A model generated the notes under the pieces. The model saw only the letters and a list, made by a program, of their open reading frames with translations. It made no database searches and was not told the origin of the DNA. Below are positions 8,781 to 17,766 of a stretch of 64,000 bases of DNA, in pieces. Position 1 is the first letter of the stretch, and each line of letters starts with the position of its first letter. Source of the stretch: Lacipirellula limnantheis (lineage in GTDB: Bacteria; Planctomycetota; Planctomycetia; Pirellulales; Lacipirellulaceae); the NCBI RefSeq assembly GCF_007746075.1, contig NZ_CP036339.1, positions 5,547,786 to 5,611,785 on the forward strand, given 5' to 3'. A program made the position numbers and the translations under genes.

Positions 8781-10403
8781 ATGAAGCGCACGTTGGCGAT
8801 TCTTGCGACTGCGGCATGGTGCGTCACGCTGTCGCACTCGATGGCTGATGCGCCGACGGCTGCGGCGAAGATAACGGAGTTCACCGTCACCGACGGCGTC
8901 GAATGCAAGACGGTGCGAGCGGGGACTTGGAAACTGTCGGGCACGCTGAAGATCAACTTCGCCGGGCGCATCCTGCCGCATGAGAATACTGCGGTGGAGC
9001 TTTACGGCGCCGGGGTCGAGTCGATCGCGGGACGCTTTGATCGCGTCGAGCTGCCGAAGGGATGGCTCGGCGACGTTGAGTACGACTCCACGAAGCCAGC
9101 GGTGACGCTGCGGAACTTGCGGCCTGATCGGCCGCCGGCGTTTCCGGGGGCGGAGGGATTTGGCAAGTTCGCCATTGGCGGGCGCGGCGGGCGGGTGATC
9201 GCGGTGACGAATCTCAATGACGCCGGGCCCGGCAGCTTGCGCGCGGCGTGCGAGGCGGAGGGGCCACGAACGGTGGTGTTTCGGGTCTCGGGGACGATTC
9301 CGCTCAAGTCGGAACTGAAGATCAAGCATCCCTATCTCACGATTGCGGGTCAGACGGCGCCGGGGGATGGGATTTGCGTGGCGCATCGGAACGTGAAGTG
9401 CGACGCCGAGAACGTCGTCATTCGCTATATGCGGTTTCGGCCGGGCGACGTGTCGGGGGTCGAGTCGGACGGTTTTGGGGGCGAGTGTTCGCATTCGATC
9501 ATCGATCATTGCACGGTGAGTTGGGGGATCGACGAGACGTTGTCGATCAACAAAGCGAACAACTTCACGGTGCAGTGGTGCATGATCAGCGAGAGCTTGT
9601 TCAACTCGCTCCACAAGAAGGGGCATCATGGCTATGGCGGGTTGTGGGGCGGTCCCGGCGGGTCGTGGCATCACAACATTCTGGCTCATCATTCGAGCCG
9701 TAATCCGCGGGCGTCGGGGAACGAGATTTCCGGGCTAATGGATTGCCGGAATAACGTCATCTACAACTGGGGCTTCAACAGCGCGTACGGCGGCGAGATG
9801 TGGCCGCGGAATTGGGTGAACAACTATTACAAGCCGGGGCCGGCGACGGAGCCGAAGGTGGCTCAGCGGATCTTCCTGCAGAAGGATGCGCGGGGGCGGA
9901 TGTACGCCGACGGCAACTTCGTGTGGGGCTCGCCCGCGGTGAGTCGCGACAATTGGAACGGCGGGATCGACTTCCAGGCGGACGGCGACGCGACGGAGGA
10001 GACGCTCCGTTCAGACACGCCCTACGTTGTGGCGCCCGTGCGGACGGAGACGGCGGAGGAGGCGTTCGAATCGGTCCTGGCGGAGGCGGGGGCGTCGCTG
10101 GTGCGGGATGCGGTCGATGCGCGGATTATCGGAGAGATTCGCACGGGGACGGCGAAATACGGGAAGACGTGGCGCGGCGGCGGGAATGGGATTATTGATT
10201 CGCAGGCCGACGTGGGGGGGTGGCCGGAGTTGAAGTCAGCGCCGGCGCCGGGTGATGAGGATGGGGACGGGATGCCGGACGAGTGGGAGCTGGGGCAGCG
10301 GCTCGATCCGCAAGCGGCTAGCGATGGGGCGCTCGATCAGGATGGGGATGGGTATACGAATTTGGAGGAGTATCTCAACTCGTTGGCGGGTGCAGGGCGG
10401 TGA
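8781..10403 (+). CDS. Exported pectate-lyase-like polysaccharide lyase with EF-hand tail
   Basis: A 540-residue protein with an N-terminal signal peptide. From about residue 118 it shows the pectate lyase superfamily pattern: FPGAEGFGKFAIGGRGGRV, TNLNDAGPGSLRAA, TIAGQTAPGDGI, YMRFRPGD and DHCTVSWGIDE, the last near the catalytic and calcium-binding face of the right-handed beta-helix. The C-terminus has two Asp-rich calcium loops (DEDGDGMPDEWE and DQDGDGYTNLEEY, about 490-535). It probably cleaves pectin-like or other uronic polysaccharides outside the cytoplasm. Substrate is not certain. Confidence 0.8.
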   Translation: MKRTLAILATAAWCVTLSHSMADAPTAAAKITEFTVTDGVECKTVRAGTWKLSGTLKINFAGRILPHENTAVELYGAGVESIAGRFDRVELPKGWLGDVEYDSTKPAVTLRNLRPDRPPAFPGAEGFGKFAIGGRGGRVIAVTNLNDAGPGSLRAACEAEGPRTVVFRVSGTIPLKSELKIKHPYLTIAGQTAPGDGICVAHRNVKCDAENVVIRYMRFRPGDVSGVESDGFGGECSHSIIDHCTVSWGIDETLSINKANNFTVQWCMISESLFNSLHKKGHHGYGGLWGGPGGSWHHNILAHHSSRNPRASGNEISGLMDCRNNVIYNWGFNSAYGGEMWPRNWVNNYYKPGPATEPKVAQRIFLQKDARGRMYADGNFVWGSPAVSRDNWNGGIDFQADGDATEETLRSDTPYVVAPVRTETAEEAFESVLAEAGASLVRDAVDARIIGEIRTGTAKYGKTWRGGGNGIIDSQADVGGWPELKSAPAPGDEDGDGMPDEWELGQRLDPQAASDGALDQDGDGYTNLEEYLNSLAGAGR

Positions 10404-10435
10404 GTCGCAATTAAGGCTCGCGCAGTCGCATTTTC

Positions 10436-10519
10436 GCCCTGGCTCCGCCAGGGGTTTACTCTACGAGAGATGGCGCGTACCGGTGTGGTGGCCGACCCTC
10501 CGGCGGAGCCGGGGGCTAG
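10436..10519. repeat. Compound palindromic element, copy A (overlaps a coding end)
   Basis: About 84 bases with hairpin-forming ends (CCCTGGCTCCGCCAGGGG and CCCTCCGGCGGAGCCGGGGG) that are also inverted repeats of each other. The inner part GCGTACCGGTGTGGTGGCCG closely matches GCGTACCGATATGGTTACCG in copy B at 19063-19148. The element encodes the last 18 residues of the PEP-CTERM gene at 10461-11510. Confidence 0.75.
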
Positions 10520-11510
10520 AAGGGGTGCGGCGTAAGACGCCGGTCATGGCGAGCAGCGCTAGCGCCAGCGTCGACGGCTCGGGAACTCCCAGGTAGTAGC
10601 CGACGATTGGTTCGGCCGTGTCGCTGGCCCATGTGCCGTTGCCGCTGGGGGCGTGGAGCTCGCCGCTGGCTTCGAGCGAGAACGAAATGTCGATCGTCTT
10701 GCCCAGGGCCATGATCCAATCGCCGCGTTCGCCTGGGTTGGCGCCGGGGTAGCTCATGAAGCCCTGGAAGGGGGCGACCATTTCGATTTCATGGCCGTCG
10801 GGTGAGATCGAGGCGCGGATGATGCCTTGATGGACAGGTCCTTGGTCCTTGACGAAGGTGATGCTGGTGCCGTCGCCCAGGTTGTGATCGCCGGCACTTG
10901 GGTCGTCGAACATCACCCACTGGGTGTAGTGGTCGTAGACGCCGGGCTTCACGTCGACGATGCCCTGCTTCTGCTGCGCTTCCATTCCCGGCAGGTCGGC
11001 CGCAGTGAGCGCGCCGTGGTTGAGATAGTGTCCCGTGTTGAACGTGCCGTTGAAGTACTCGATCTCCATGTTCATGTCGTAGCCGTCGGAGGTGGGATAA
11101 TAGCCCCCCTCGTGGATCGGATAGCCGGTGACGTCATCGTCGTCGACGTCGATGGTGAGAATGACGTAGTAACGTCCCGCGCGTTTGCCGGGCGACTGCG
11201 TCTGGGTCGCCCCGATGTTGCCGCGAGCGCGGAAGTAGGCGTAGAGATTATCGGCGTCGTGCGTGAACTTGTACTGGAGGATGTCGACGTCGGGGTGATT
11301 GACGTAGGCGGGAACGTCGAGCGGGCCGTCGTGATCGGTGTCGTGCTGATCGTTGGTGGGGTCGGAATAGGAGGGGACGGCGGCCCAATCGCCGAACTGC
11401 CCATCGACCGTGATGTGGTGAATGGGGGCGGCGGCGCTTGGAACGGCCGACACGAGACATAGCAGAACGGCGACTGCGGCGGCGACAACTGGCGGGGCGA
11501 ACCGATGCAT
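10461..11510 (-). CDS. Exported PEP-CTERM protein with repeat-encoded C-terminus
   Basis: A 349-residue protein with a signal peptide (MHRFAPPVVAAAVAVLLC, cleavage near AVPSAAA). The body is beta-rich and starts with ITVDGQFGDWAAVPSYSDP, a pattern common at the start of carbohydrate-binding-like domains of surface proteins. The sorting signal is VPEPSTLALALLAMTGVLRR. Instead of ending there, the frame runs into a palindromic element that adds SPRLRRRVGHHTGTRHLS (residues 332-349). I chose ATG 11510; 40 upstream codons are open but not protein-like. Exosortase processing would be expected to remove the tail. Confidence 0.8.
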   Translation of the reverse strand: MHRFAPPVVAAAVAVLLCLVSAVPSAAAPIHHITVDGQFGDWAAVPSYSDPTNDQHDTDHDGPLDVPAYVNHPDVDILQYKFTHDADNLYAYFRARGNIGATQTQSPGKRAGRYYVILTIDVDDDDVTGYPIHEGGYYPTSDGYDMNMEIEYFNGTFNTGHYLNHGALTAADLPGMEAQQKQGIVDVKPGVYDHYTQWVMFDDPSAGDHNLGDGTSITFVKDQGPVHQGIIRASISPDGHEIEMVAPFQGFMSYPGANPGERGDWIMALGKTIDISFSLEASGELHAPSGNGTWASDTAEPIVGYYLGVPEPSTLALALLAMTGVLRRTPSSPRLRRRVGHHTGTRHLS

Positions 11511-11822
11511 GGCATTTGCCTGATGGGGCCTGCGGGATGAGAGTGGCGATCTTAGCACGCGTGGGCTCACCGGCCAACTAGATCGAGTTAGCGGCGGGCT
11601 TTCTGCAGTCTCCCAACGATCGCTGGGCAACTTGGGCCAGCGCTGGTCGGCGAGGCCAAGGACGCCGAGCCAGCATCGTGCGAAGCGGATCGTTAGGCCA
11701 TTTTTGATAGTTCTTCAATTTGCAAAAAAAAGAGCAGGACGCGGCGAGGCGTCGTTACTATACTGTCGGGCGTCGCTGAATTGCTACCTCGTTATCGTGT
11801 CATCGGAGCCGTGATCGTGGCG
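11511..11822. other. Intergenic region between divergent genes
   Basis: About 310 bases holding the promoters of a PEP-CTERM gene and an M48 protease gene. An A-rich run is at 11726-11733. No gene was recognised. Confidence 0.4.
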
Positions 11823-14249
11823 ATGTCGGTATCCTGCCCGAGCTGCGCCGCTGAATTTCGCGCCGGCGACCAGTATGCGGGGCGCGTCGCGAAATGCCCG
11901 GGATGCCAGAAGCCGTTCCGGTTGCCAAGTCTGCCGCCGGAACATAACGCCGCCGCGCCGGCGGCGGCGGTCGGGCCGACGCGAGCGGCGGCGACGGCGC
12001 CGCCTAACAGGCCGACAGAGGCGCCGGTGACCACGAACGGGCCTGACGGGAAGACGCCGTCGCGCGACCAGATCGCTCAGCAGATCATGGCGGGATTCAC
12101 CGGCCCGATTCGACGACCGCGCACGCCGATCATGTATCAGCTCGCGGCGATCGCCGTTTTCCTGCTGATGATTATCTTGCCGCTCGTGTATCTCAGTCTC
12201 ATCGCGCTGGCTGGGTATGGCGTGTACTACCATGCGGTCAATCACACCGGCATCGTGACGACCGGCGCCGTGCGCAATGGCAAAGCGAAGATCGCGGCGC
12301 TGCTGATTTATCTGGCGCCAATCGTCGCGGGCGCGGTGTTGATTGTGTTCATGATCAAGCCGTTGTTCGCACGCCCGGCGAGGGACGGAAGGACGCGATC
12401 GCTGCGCCGCGAGGCGGAGCCTTTGTTGTTCGCGTTCGTTGATCGCATTTGCGAAACCGTCGGCGCCCCAAAGCCGCGTCAGATCGACGTCGATTGCGAA
12501 GTCAATGCGTCGGCCCGGTTCCGGCGGGGCATGCTCAGCATGCTGGGAAACGACCTGGTACTGACGATCGGCATGCCGCTGTTGGCGGGGCTGAACACGC
12601 GGCAGTTTGGCGGCGTGCTTGCGCACGAGTTTGGCCACTTCTCGCAAGGTTTCGGCATGCGGCTGTCGTACATGATTCGCTCGTTGAGCCACTGGTTCAT
12701 GCGATTGGTCTATCAGCGCGACCGGGCGGACGAGTGGCTGGAGGCCAATGCCGGCGACCTCGACATTCGCATTGGTTGGATTCTGTACCTGGCGATGGCG
12801 TTCGTCTGGCTCTCGCGCAAGGTGCTGTGGGTGCTGATGTACGTTGGGCACTTCTTCGGCAGTTTCCTCTTGCGGCAAATGGAATTCGACGCCGACCGCT
12901 TCGAGACGCGGTTTGCCGGCAGCGGCGCGTTTGAGCAGACCGCCCGGCAATTGCAGACGCTCAACGTCGCGTCGCAGGCGGCGTTCTCGGATTTGCGCGA
13001 GTTTTATCGCGAAGCGCGGCTGGGCGACGACTTGCCGCGGTTGATCATGGCCCGCACGGCCGCCCTGCCGGCCGAAGTGAAGAAGGCGATCGACAAAAGC
13101 ATCGGCCAGTCGAAGACGGGCCTGTTCGACACGCATCCTTGCGACGGCGATCGTATCGTGGCCGCCAAACGCGAAGATACGGACGGCGTGTTTCGCGTCG
13201 AGTTGCCCGCGACCGTACTTTTGTCGGACTTCGACGCTCACTCGAAAGCATCGACGCTGGAATTCTACAGGGGCATTTTTGGCAATGACTTGAAGAAGGC
13301 GGAACTGCGGCCGGTGACCGACATCACCGCCAAGCACGATCAGGCTCGTGAGCAGGAAGCGGCCATCGGGCGCTTCTTCGGCGGGGAGTGGTCGGCCGCG
13401 GCGCCGTTACAGCTCGATGCCTATCACGTCGCGCCGCCGCCGAGCGCGTCGGCGGCGCTGACGGAACTGAAAGACGTCCGGCAACGAATGGCCGCCGCCA
13501 TTGCAGCGAACCGAGGCGCTGTCGAAACGTTGGCGACGGCGGGGCGGCAAGTGCGAGAATCGCATCAATGGAATACCCTGCTGCGGGCACGAGTGAAGAT
13601 CAACAAGAAATCGCTCGCCGAAGCTGGAGGAGCAGAGGAAATCAAACGTCGCGGCGCCGAAGCCGAGCGGCTCCTGGGAAAGGCGACCGGCCAATTGCGA
13701 TCGCTGAACGAGTTGGCGGCGAAACGGATCTCGCTCAGCCTGGCGTTGCTGCACGTGGCGAAGGTGACCGAGCGTCTGCCGGAGCCTACGCCCAAGATTG
13801 CCGACGTGGACGCCAAGTTCATGGCGCTGCAAATCATGTGCGGCGCCATGGAATCGCTCGCTGCCATGGCGCCCCTCCACGCGTCGGCTGGCGGTCTGGT
13901 CGAGGCGCTGCAGGGCGGGGGTCGCGCGGACGATATCGTCCCGATTCTAAACGATCTACTGGGAAAATTGTTGCCGCGTGCCAAGACGATGCGTGCCGCG
14001 CTGGAACGCTGCAGCTACCCGTACGAGCACGCCAAGGGGCGAATATCGCTCGCGCAATTCGTCATGCCTGACGTGCCGACGCAGGGGGATCTGGCAAGCG
14101 TCTTCAACGCGTGCAGCCAGGCGCTGGAAACGGGGCCGCCGCTTTACGTTCGACTGCTGGGGGAAATGATCCGGCTGAACGATCTCGTGGAAGCGGCTTG
14201 CGGTTTGCCGATGCTGAATGCTAGTAGCGTCGCCGCACAGGCGGGCTAA
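11823..14249 (+). CDS. Membrane-bound M48-family zinc metalloprotease with N-terminal zinc ribbon
   Basis: An 808-residue protein. It begins MSVSCPSCAAEF and continues to AKCPGCQKPF, a CxxC...CxxC zinc-ribbon-like head, then an Ala/Pro linker, then two or more membrane segments at about residues 110-190. The M48 motif HEFGH is at residues 268-272, and the third zinc ligand is probably the Glu of EFDADRFE about 85 residues later. The C-terminal half is long, helical and uncharacterised. It resembles HtpX/Ste24-type membrane proteases but is much longer. The start could also be GTG or ATG up to 14 codons upstream. Confidence 0.8.
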   Translation: MSVSCPSCAAEFRAGDQYAGRVAKCPGCQKPFRLPSLPPEHNAAAPAAAVGPTRAAATAPPNRPTEAPVTTNGPDGKTPSRDQIAQQIMAGFTGPIRRPRTPIMYQLAAIAVFLLMIILPLVYLSLIALAGYGVYYHAVNHTGIVTTGAVRNGKAKIAALLIYLAPIVAGAVLIVFMIKPLFARPARDGRTRSLRREAEPLLFAFVDRICETVGAPKPRQIDVDCEVNASARFRRGMLSMLGNDLVLTIGMPLLAGLNTRQFGGVLAHEFGHFSQGFGMRLSYMIRSLSHWFMRLVYQRDRADEWLEANAGDLDIRIGWILYLAMAFVWLSRKVLWVLMYVGHFFGSFLLRQMEFDADRFETRFAGSGAFEQTARQLQTLNVASQAAFSDLREFYREARLGDDLPRLIMARTAALPAEVKKAIDKSIGQSKTGLFDTHPCDGDRIVAAKREDTDGVFRVELPATVLLSDFDAHSKASTLEFYRGIFGNDLKKAELRPVTDITAKHDQAREQEAAIGRFFGGEWSAAAPLQLDAYHVAPPPSASAALTELKDVRQRMAAAIAANRGAVETLATAGRQVRESHQWNTLLRARVKINKKSLAEAGGAEEIKRRGAEAERLLGKATGQLRSLNELAAKRISLSLALLHVAKVTERLPEPTPKIADVDAKFMALQIMCGAMESLAAMAPLHASAGGLVEALQGGGRADDIVPILNDLLGKLLPRAKTMRAALERCSYPYEHAKGRISLAQFVMPDVPTQGDLASVFNACSQALETGPPLYVRLLGEMIRLNDLVEAACGLPMLNASSVAAQAG

Positions 14250-14291
14250 CTCGGATTGGACAATCGTCGCGGTCGATTTATAGTTGCACCC

Positions 14292-14498
14292 ATGAATGGA
14301 AACGAACTCGCCGTTTTTGCGTTGCTGTTGCTGGCTGGCGGGCTGGTCAATTACCGCTTTGCCGAGCCGATCGCCGCGGCGTTTCGCCGTTGGGTTCCCG
14401 AATGCTGGGATAGCGAGCCGGCCTGCCAGCGGCTGGCAGGGCAGCTGATGAGCGCGTCCGGAGTTGTCCTCTTCGCGGCGGCGCGGTTGGCCGCTTGA
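14292..14498 (+). CDS. Small hypothetical membrane protein
   Basis: 68 residues with a hydrophobic N-terminal segment (ELAVFALLLLAGGLVNY) and a second weak one near the C-terminus. It starts 42 bases after the M48 gene on the same strand, so it is probably co-transcribed. Its family is not recognised, and no strong ribosome-binding site is visible. Confidence 0.45.
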   Translation: MNGNELAVFALLLLAGGLVNYRFAEPIAAAFRRWVPECWDSEPACQRLAGQLMSASGVVLFAAARLAA

Positions 14499-14830
14499 TG
14501 TTCGCCGACGACGACGCGTTAAGCGTCATACTGGCCTCGATCTTGAGCTGCCGGCGATTGCACCGCTTGAAGACCGGGAGACTTGGCGTGGCGCCTGCTG
14601 GTCGCTGAAGCGACGCAGTCCGATGGGCTGTGGATCGCGGCAACGCGAGGCGAGGGCGCAGCGAGGCCTATCGCTGCCGGGCAAACGAGTGGCGGCCTCG
14701 CGGTTGCGCACCGCGGGCCTGCGTTGCATTGCTGGGGCCGTGGCGGCGGCTTATGCTCAAGGTGACGGGGCGCCCGGCCGGGGCGACCTACTGGCTCCTT
14801 GGTCCGGGATTGCCTCGCGGCGATGGCATT
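14499..14830. other. Intergenic region with a dispersed repeat
   Basis: About 330 bases. It contains the second copy of the 21-base repeat (14598-14618). The downstream SUMF1-like frame is open through part of it but not protein-like before 14831. Confidence 0.4.
14598..14618. repeat. Short dispersed repeat, copy 2
   Basis: Identical over 21 bases to 7145-7165. The shared core GGTCGCTGAAGCGACGCAG is imperfectly palindromic. Confidence 0.6.
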
Positions 14831-16129
14831 ATGTCGACGTTTGGTTCATGGTTCAGTGCGTGCGCCGCGGGATTGGCGGCTGGGGGCATGCTGCTCGGCG
14901 TCGCGAGCGGCGAAGTTCGCGCGGAAAGCTCCGCCGGCATCGTCGACGTCAAACCGGCTGACGGGCCCGCCGTGGAAGTCGACGGGAAGTTCATGGTTCC
15001 GTACAAGACGACGATTCCGGGAACCAAGGTTGAGTTCGAAATGATCCCCGTCCCCGGCGGCGAGTTCCTGCTGGGGAGCCCCGACGACGAGCCCGAGCGC
15101 GGCGACGACGAAGGGCCGCAGGTGCGCGTCAACGTGGCGCCGTTCTGGATCGGCAAGCATGAAGTGACGTGGGCCGAGTACCAAGCGTACATGAAAATGT
15201 ACAACGCTTTCAAACAGCTGCAGACCTTGGCGGCGAATCGCGGCGACGCCGCGGCGAAGGATGGCGACGCCGAGGGTTGGGAGTTGATTGAGGAACATGC
15301 CTGGTCAGGCGACGCTGAGGATCCGGGGGTCGATGGGGTGACCTCCCCAACGCCGCTGTACATGCCCGATCACACCTACATGGCGGGCGATCGGCCGAAT
15401 CAGCCAGCGGTAACGATGACGCACTTCGCAGCGCGGCAATTCACGAAGTGGCTGAGCGGGCTGACAGGGCAGGAGTATCGCCTGCCAAGCGAGGCGGAGT
15501 GGGAGTACGCGGCGCGAGCGGGGACGACGACCCCTTATTCCTTCGGCGACGACCCTGGCGAGGCGGAGAACTATGCCTGGCTTGAGGCGAACGCGGACTA
15601 CGAAACGCATCCCGTCGGCGAAAAGGCGCCCAACCCGTGGGGCCTGTTCGACATGCACGGCAACGTCGCCGAGTGGACGCTCGATGGGTACGCCGAGGAC
15701 GCCTATGAGAAACTGGGGGAACAGGCGAAGGATGGCGAAGCGATCGACGCCTGGGAGGCCGTGAACTGGCCGACCGAATTGTACCCGCGCGTGATTCGCG
15801 GCGGCTCGTGGCTCGATACGGCGGAGCGACTGCGGAGCGCGGCACGGCACAAGTCGGAAGAAGAAGATTGGAAAATGTCGGACCCCAATCTGCCCTTGAG
15901 CCCGTGGTGGTATACTGAGGAGCCCGCGATGGGGGTGGGCATGCGGCTCGTCCGGCCGTATGCGCCGCTCACCGCGGAAGACAAGAAGCGAGTGTGGGAG
16001 ATCGACGCCGAGGATTTGGCGGGCGACGTCAAAACGCGGCTGAAGGAAGGCCGCGGCGCGGTGGGGAACGCCGATGCGACGTTGCCGCAGGCGGTGGAAG
16101 CGGCGACGAGGATTGGCAGCGGGAAGTAA
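14831..16129 (+). CDS. Exported SUMF1-like (formylglycine-generating-enzyme fold) protein
   Basis: A 432-residue protein with a signal peptide ending near GEVRAES. The SUMF1/FGE-sulfatase domain is clear: MIPVPGGEFLLGSP, FWIGKHEVTWAEY, YRLPSEAEWEYAARAG, NPWGLFDMHGNVAEWT and RVIRGGSWLD. True formylglycine-generating enzymes use two C-terminal cysteines; here EWTLDGY stands where family members often carry a Cys, and I see no cysteine in the domain, so it is probably not an oxidase of sulfatase cysteines. Such proteins in planctomycetes are often ligand-binding or structural. The start is set by the signal peptide. Confidence 0.8.
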   Translation: MSTFGSWFSACAAGLAAGGMLLGVASGEVRAESSAGIVDVKPADGPAVEVDGKFMVPYKTTIPGTKVEFEMIPVPGGEFLLGSPDDEPERGDDEGPQVRVNVAPFWIGKHEVTWAEYQAYMKMYNAFKQLQTLAANRGDAAAKDGDAEGWELIEEHAWSGDAEDPGVDGVTSPTPLYMPDHTYMAGDRPNQPAVTMTHFAARQFTKWLSGLTGQEYRLPSEAEWEYAARAGTTTPYSFGDDPGEAENYAWLEANADYETHPVGEKAPNPWGLFDMHGNVAEWTLDGYAEDAYEKLGEQAKDGEAIDAWEAVNWPTELYPRVIRGGSWLDTAERLRSAARHKSEEEDWKMSDPNLPLSPWWYTEEPAMGVGMRLVRPYAPLTAEDKKRVWEIDAEDLAGDVKTRLKEGRGAVGNADATLPQAVEAATRIGSGK

Positions 16130-16291
16130 CGGCGATCCCTCTCTCCTGAACGGGAGGTGAGGCGAGGGTGGTTGGCGATCTTTTCGGGATTGAGGACGCC
16201 GGCCGACTGACTGACGCGAGAATCCCTCCCCTGGCCCCTCCCTGCGAGGGAGGGGGAATACCGAACTACTTATCCTTTTTTGGAGGCGATC

Positions 16292-17668
16292 ATGTCTGAT
16301 CAGACCAGCCCGAATTCTCCCGCCGGCCATTCGCGTCGGCAGTTCATCAAAGGGGCCTCGGCAGTCGTCGCCGGGGGCGCGGTGTTGGGGCTGAATCAGC
16401 GGATCGCCCGCTCGGCCCATGTCGGCGGCAGCGATGAAATCAAGATCGGCCTGATTGGTTGCGGCGGTCGTGGCCGCGCGGCCGCGGCACAAGCCTTGGA
16501 AACCAAAGGCAAGGTGACCCTGTGGTCGGTCGGCGACGCGTTTGCCGACAACATGCAGGGAACGCTGGACGCCCTCACGAAGCAAGTCGGCGAGAACGCC
16601 GGCAACAAGGATTCGCTGTTCTACGAAAGCCGCGTGGAATGCCCGTCGGAGCGGCAGTTCGTCGGTTTCGACGCCTACAAGGGGGTGATCGACAGCGGCG
16701 TCGATCTCGTCATTCTCGCCACCCCTCCCGGCTTCCGCCCGATCCACTTTGAGGCGGCGGTCGAAGCGGACAAGCATATTTTCGCCGAGAAGCCGGTCGC
16801 GGTTGACGGACCCGGCGTGCGCCGGTTTCTTGCCGCGAACGAAGTGGCGAAGGCCAAGAATCTGATGGTGGCCATCGGCCTGCAGCGGCGGCATGATCAG
16901 CGCTATGTCGAAGCGATTGAAAAGATTCACGCCGGCGACATTGGCGAGATTCCGCTGACGCGCGTCTACTGGAACGGCGGCGGCCTGTGGGTGCGCCCGC
17001 GCAAGCCGGAGCAGACGGAAATGGAATACCAGATGCGCAACTGGTACTACTTTAACTGGCTGTGCGGCGATCACATCGTCGAGCAGCACATCCACAACCT
17101 CGATATCGGCAACTGGATTCGCAACAAGCTGCCCGTGGAAGCCCATGGCCTGGGCGGCCGCCAGGTGCGGACCGGCAAGGACTACGGGGAAATCTTCGAT
17201 CACCACGCCGTGGAGTACACCTACGACGACGGTACGAAGATGATGAGCCAGTGCTGCCATATCGACGGCTCGTGGAGCGCAGTCGACGAGCATGCCCACG
17301 GTTGCAAGGGGATCGCTCACCTGGACGATGGCCGCGGCCCCGAGATCATTACCGCCGACGGCAAGTGGCGCAGCAAGGCGAAGAAGGTGGATAATCACCA
17401 CCAGGAGCATCACGACATGTTCGCGGCGCTCCGGCGGGGCGAAATTTATAACGAGGGGGACAACGGTGCCCACGCGACGATGACCGCGATTCTCGGGCGG
17501 ATGGCGACCTACTCGGGCAAGAAGATCACTTGGGACGAGGCGCTTAACTCGACGCTTGATCTGTCGCCGAAGAAGTACGCCTTCGACGCCGACCCGCCCG
17601 TGCTGCCCGGCAAGGATGGCTTCTACGCCATCGCGGTGCCTGGGGTGACGGATGTGCTGAACGGGTAG
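16292..17668 (+). CDS. Tat-exported Gfo/Idh/MocA-family oxidoreductase
   Basis: 458 residues. The N-terminus carries a twin-arginine signal (SRRQFIKGASAVVAGGAVLG), so the folded cofactor-bound enzyme is probably exported. A Rossmann motif KIGLIGCGGRGRAAA binds NAD(P); AEKPVAVDGPGVR contains the EKP triad motif that positions the nicotinamide, and HIHNLDIGNW lies in the C-terminal substrate domain. Members oxidise or reduce sugars and cyclitols. The ATG at 16292 has an ideal GGAGG at 16282-16286. A terminator follows at 17695. Substrate unknown. Confidence 0.9.
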   Translation: MSDQTSPNSPAGHSRRQFIKGASAVVAGGAVLGLNQRIARSAHVGGSDEIKIGLIGCGGRGRAAAAQALETKGKVTLWSVGDAFADNMQGTLDALTKQVGENAGNKDSLFYESRVECPSERQFVGFDAYKGVIDSGVDLVILATPPGFRPIHFEAAVEADKHIFAEKPVAVDGPGVRRFLAANEVAKAKNLMVAIGLQRRHDQRYVEAIEKIHAGDIGEIPLTRVYWNGGGLWVRPRKPEQTEMEYQMRNWYYFNWLCGDHIVEQHIHNLDIGNWIRNKLPVEAHGLGGRQVRTGKDYGEIFDHHAVEYTYDDGTKMMSQCCHIDGSWSAVDEHAHGCKGIAHLDDGRGPEIITADGKWRSKAKKVDNHHQEHHDMFAALRRGEIYNEGDNGAHATMTAILGRMATYSGKKITWDEALNSTLDLSPKKYAFDADPPVLPGKDGFYAIAVPGVTDVLNG

Positions 17669-17694
17669 GCTCTCTTCTTAACGCGATTTTCATC

Positions 17695-17740
17695 AGCCCT
17701 GAAGGTGCGACGCTCAACCGCCGCGCTTCAGGGCTTTTTT
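17695..17740 (+). terminator. Rho-independent terminator after the oxidoreductase
   Basis: Stem AGCCCTGAAG / CTTCAGGGCT enclosing about 21 bases, followed by a run of T at 17735-17740. Confidence 0.8.
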
Positions 17741-17766
17741 CTTCACGTCAGGGGGGACTCACCCGC

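Noticed and set aside
15305..17473. 722-codon minus-strand open frame
   Set aside because: It lies antisense to the clear SUMF1-like and oxidoreductase genes; long shadow frames are expected at this GC content.
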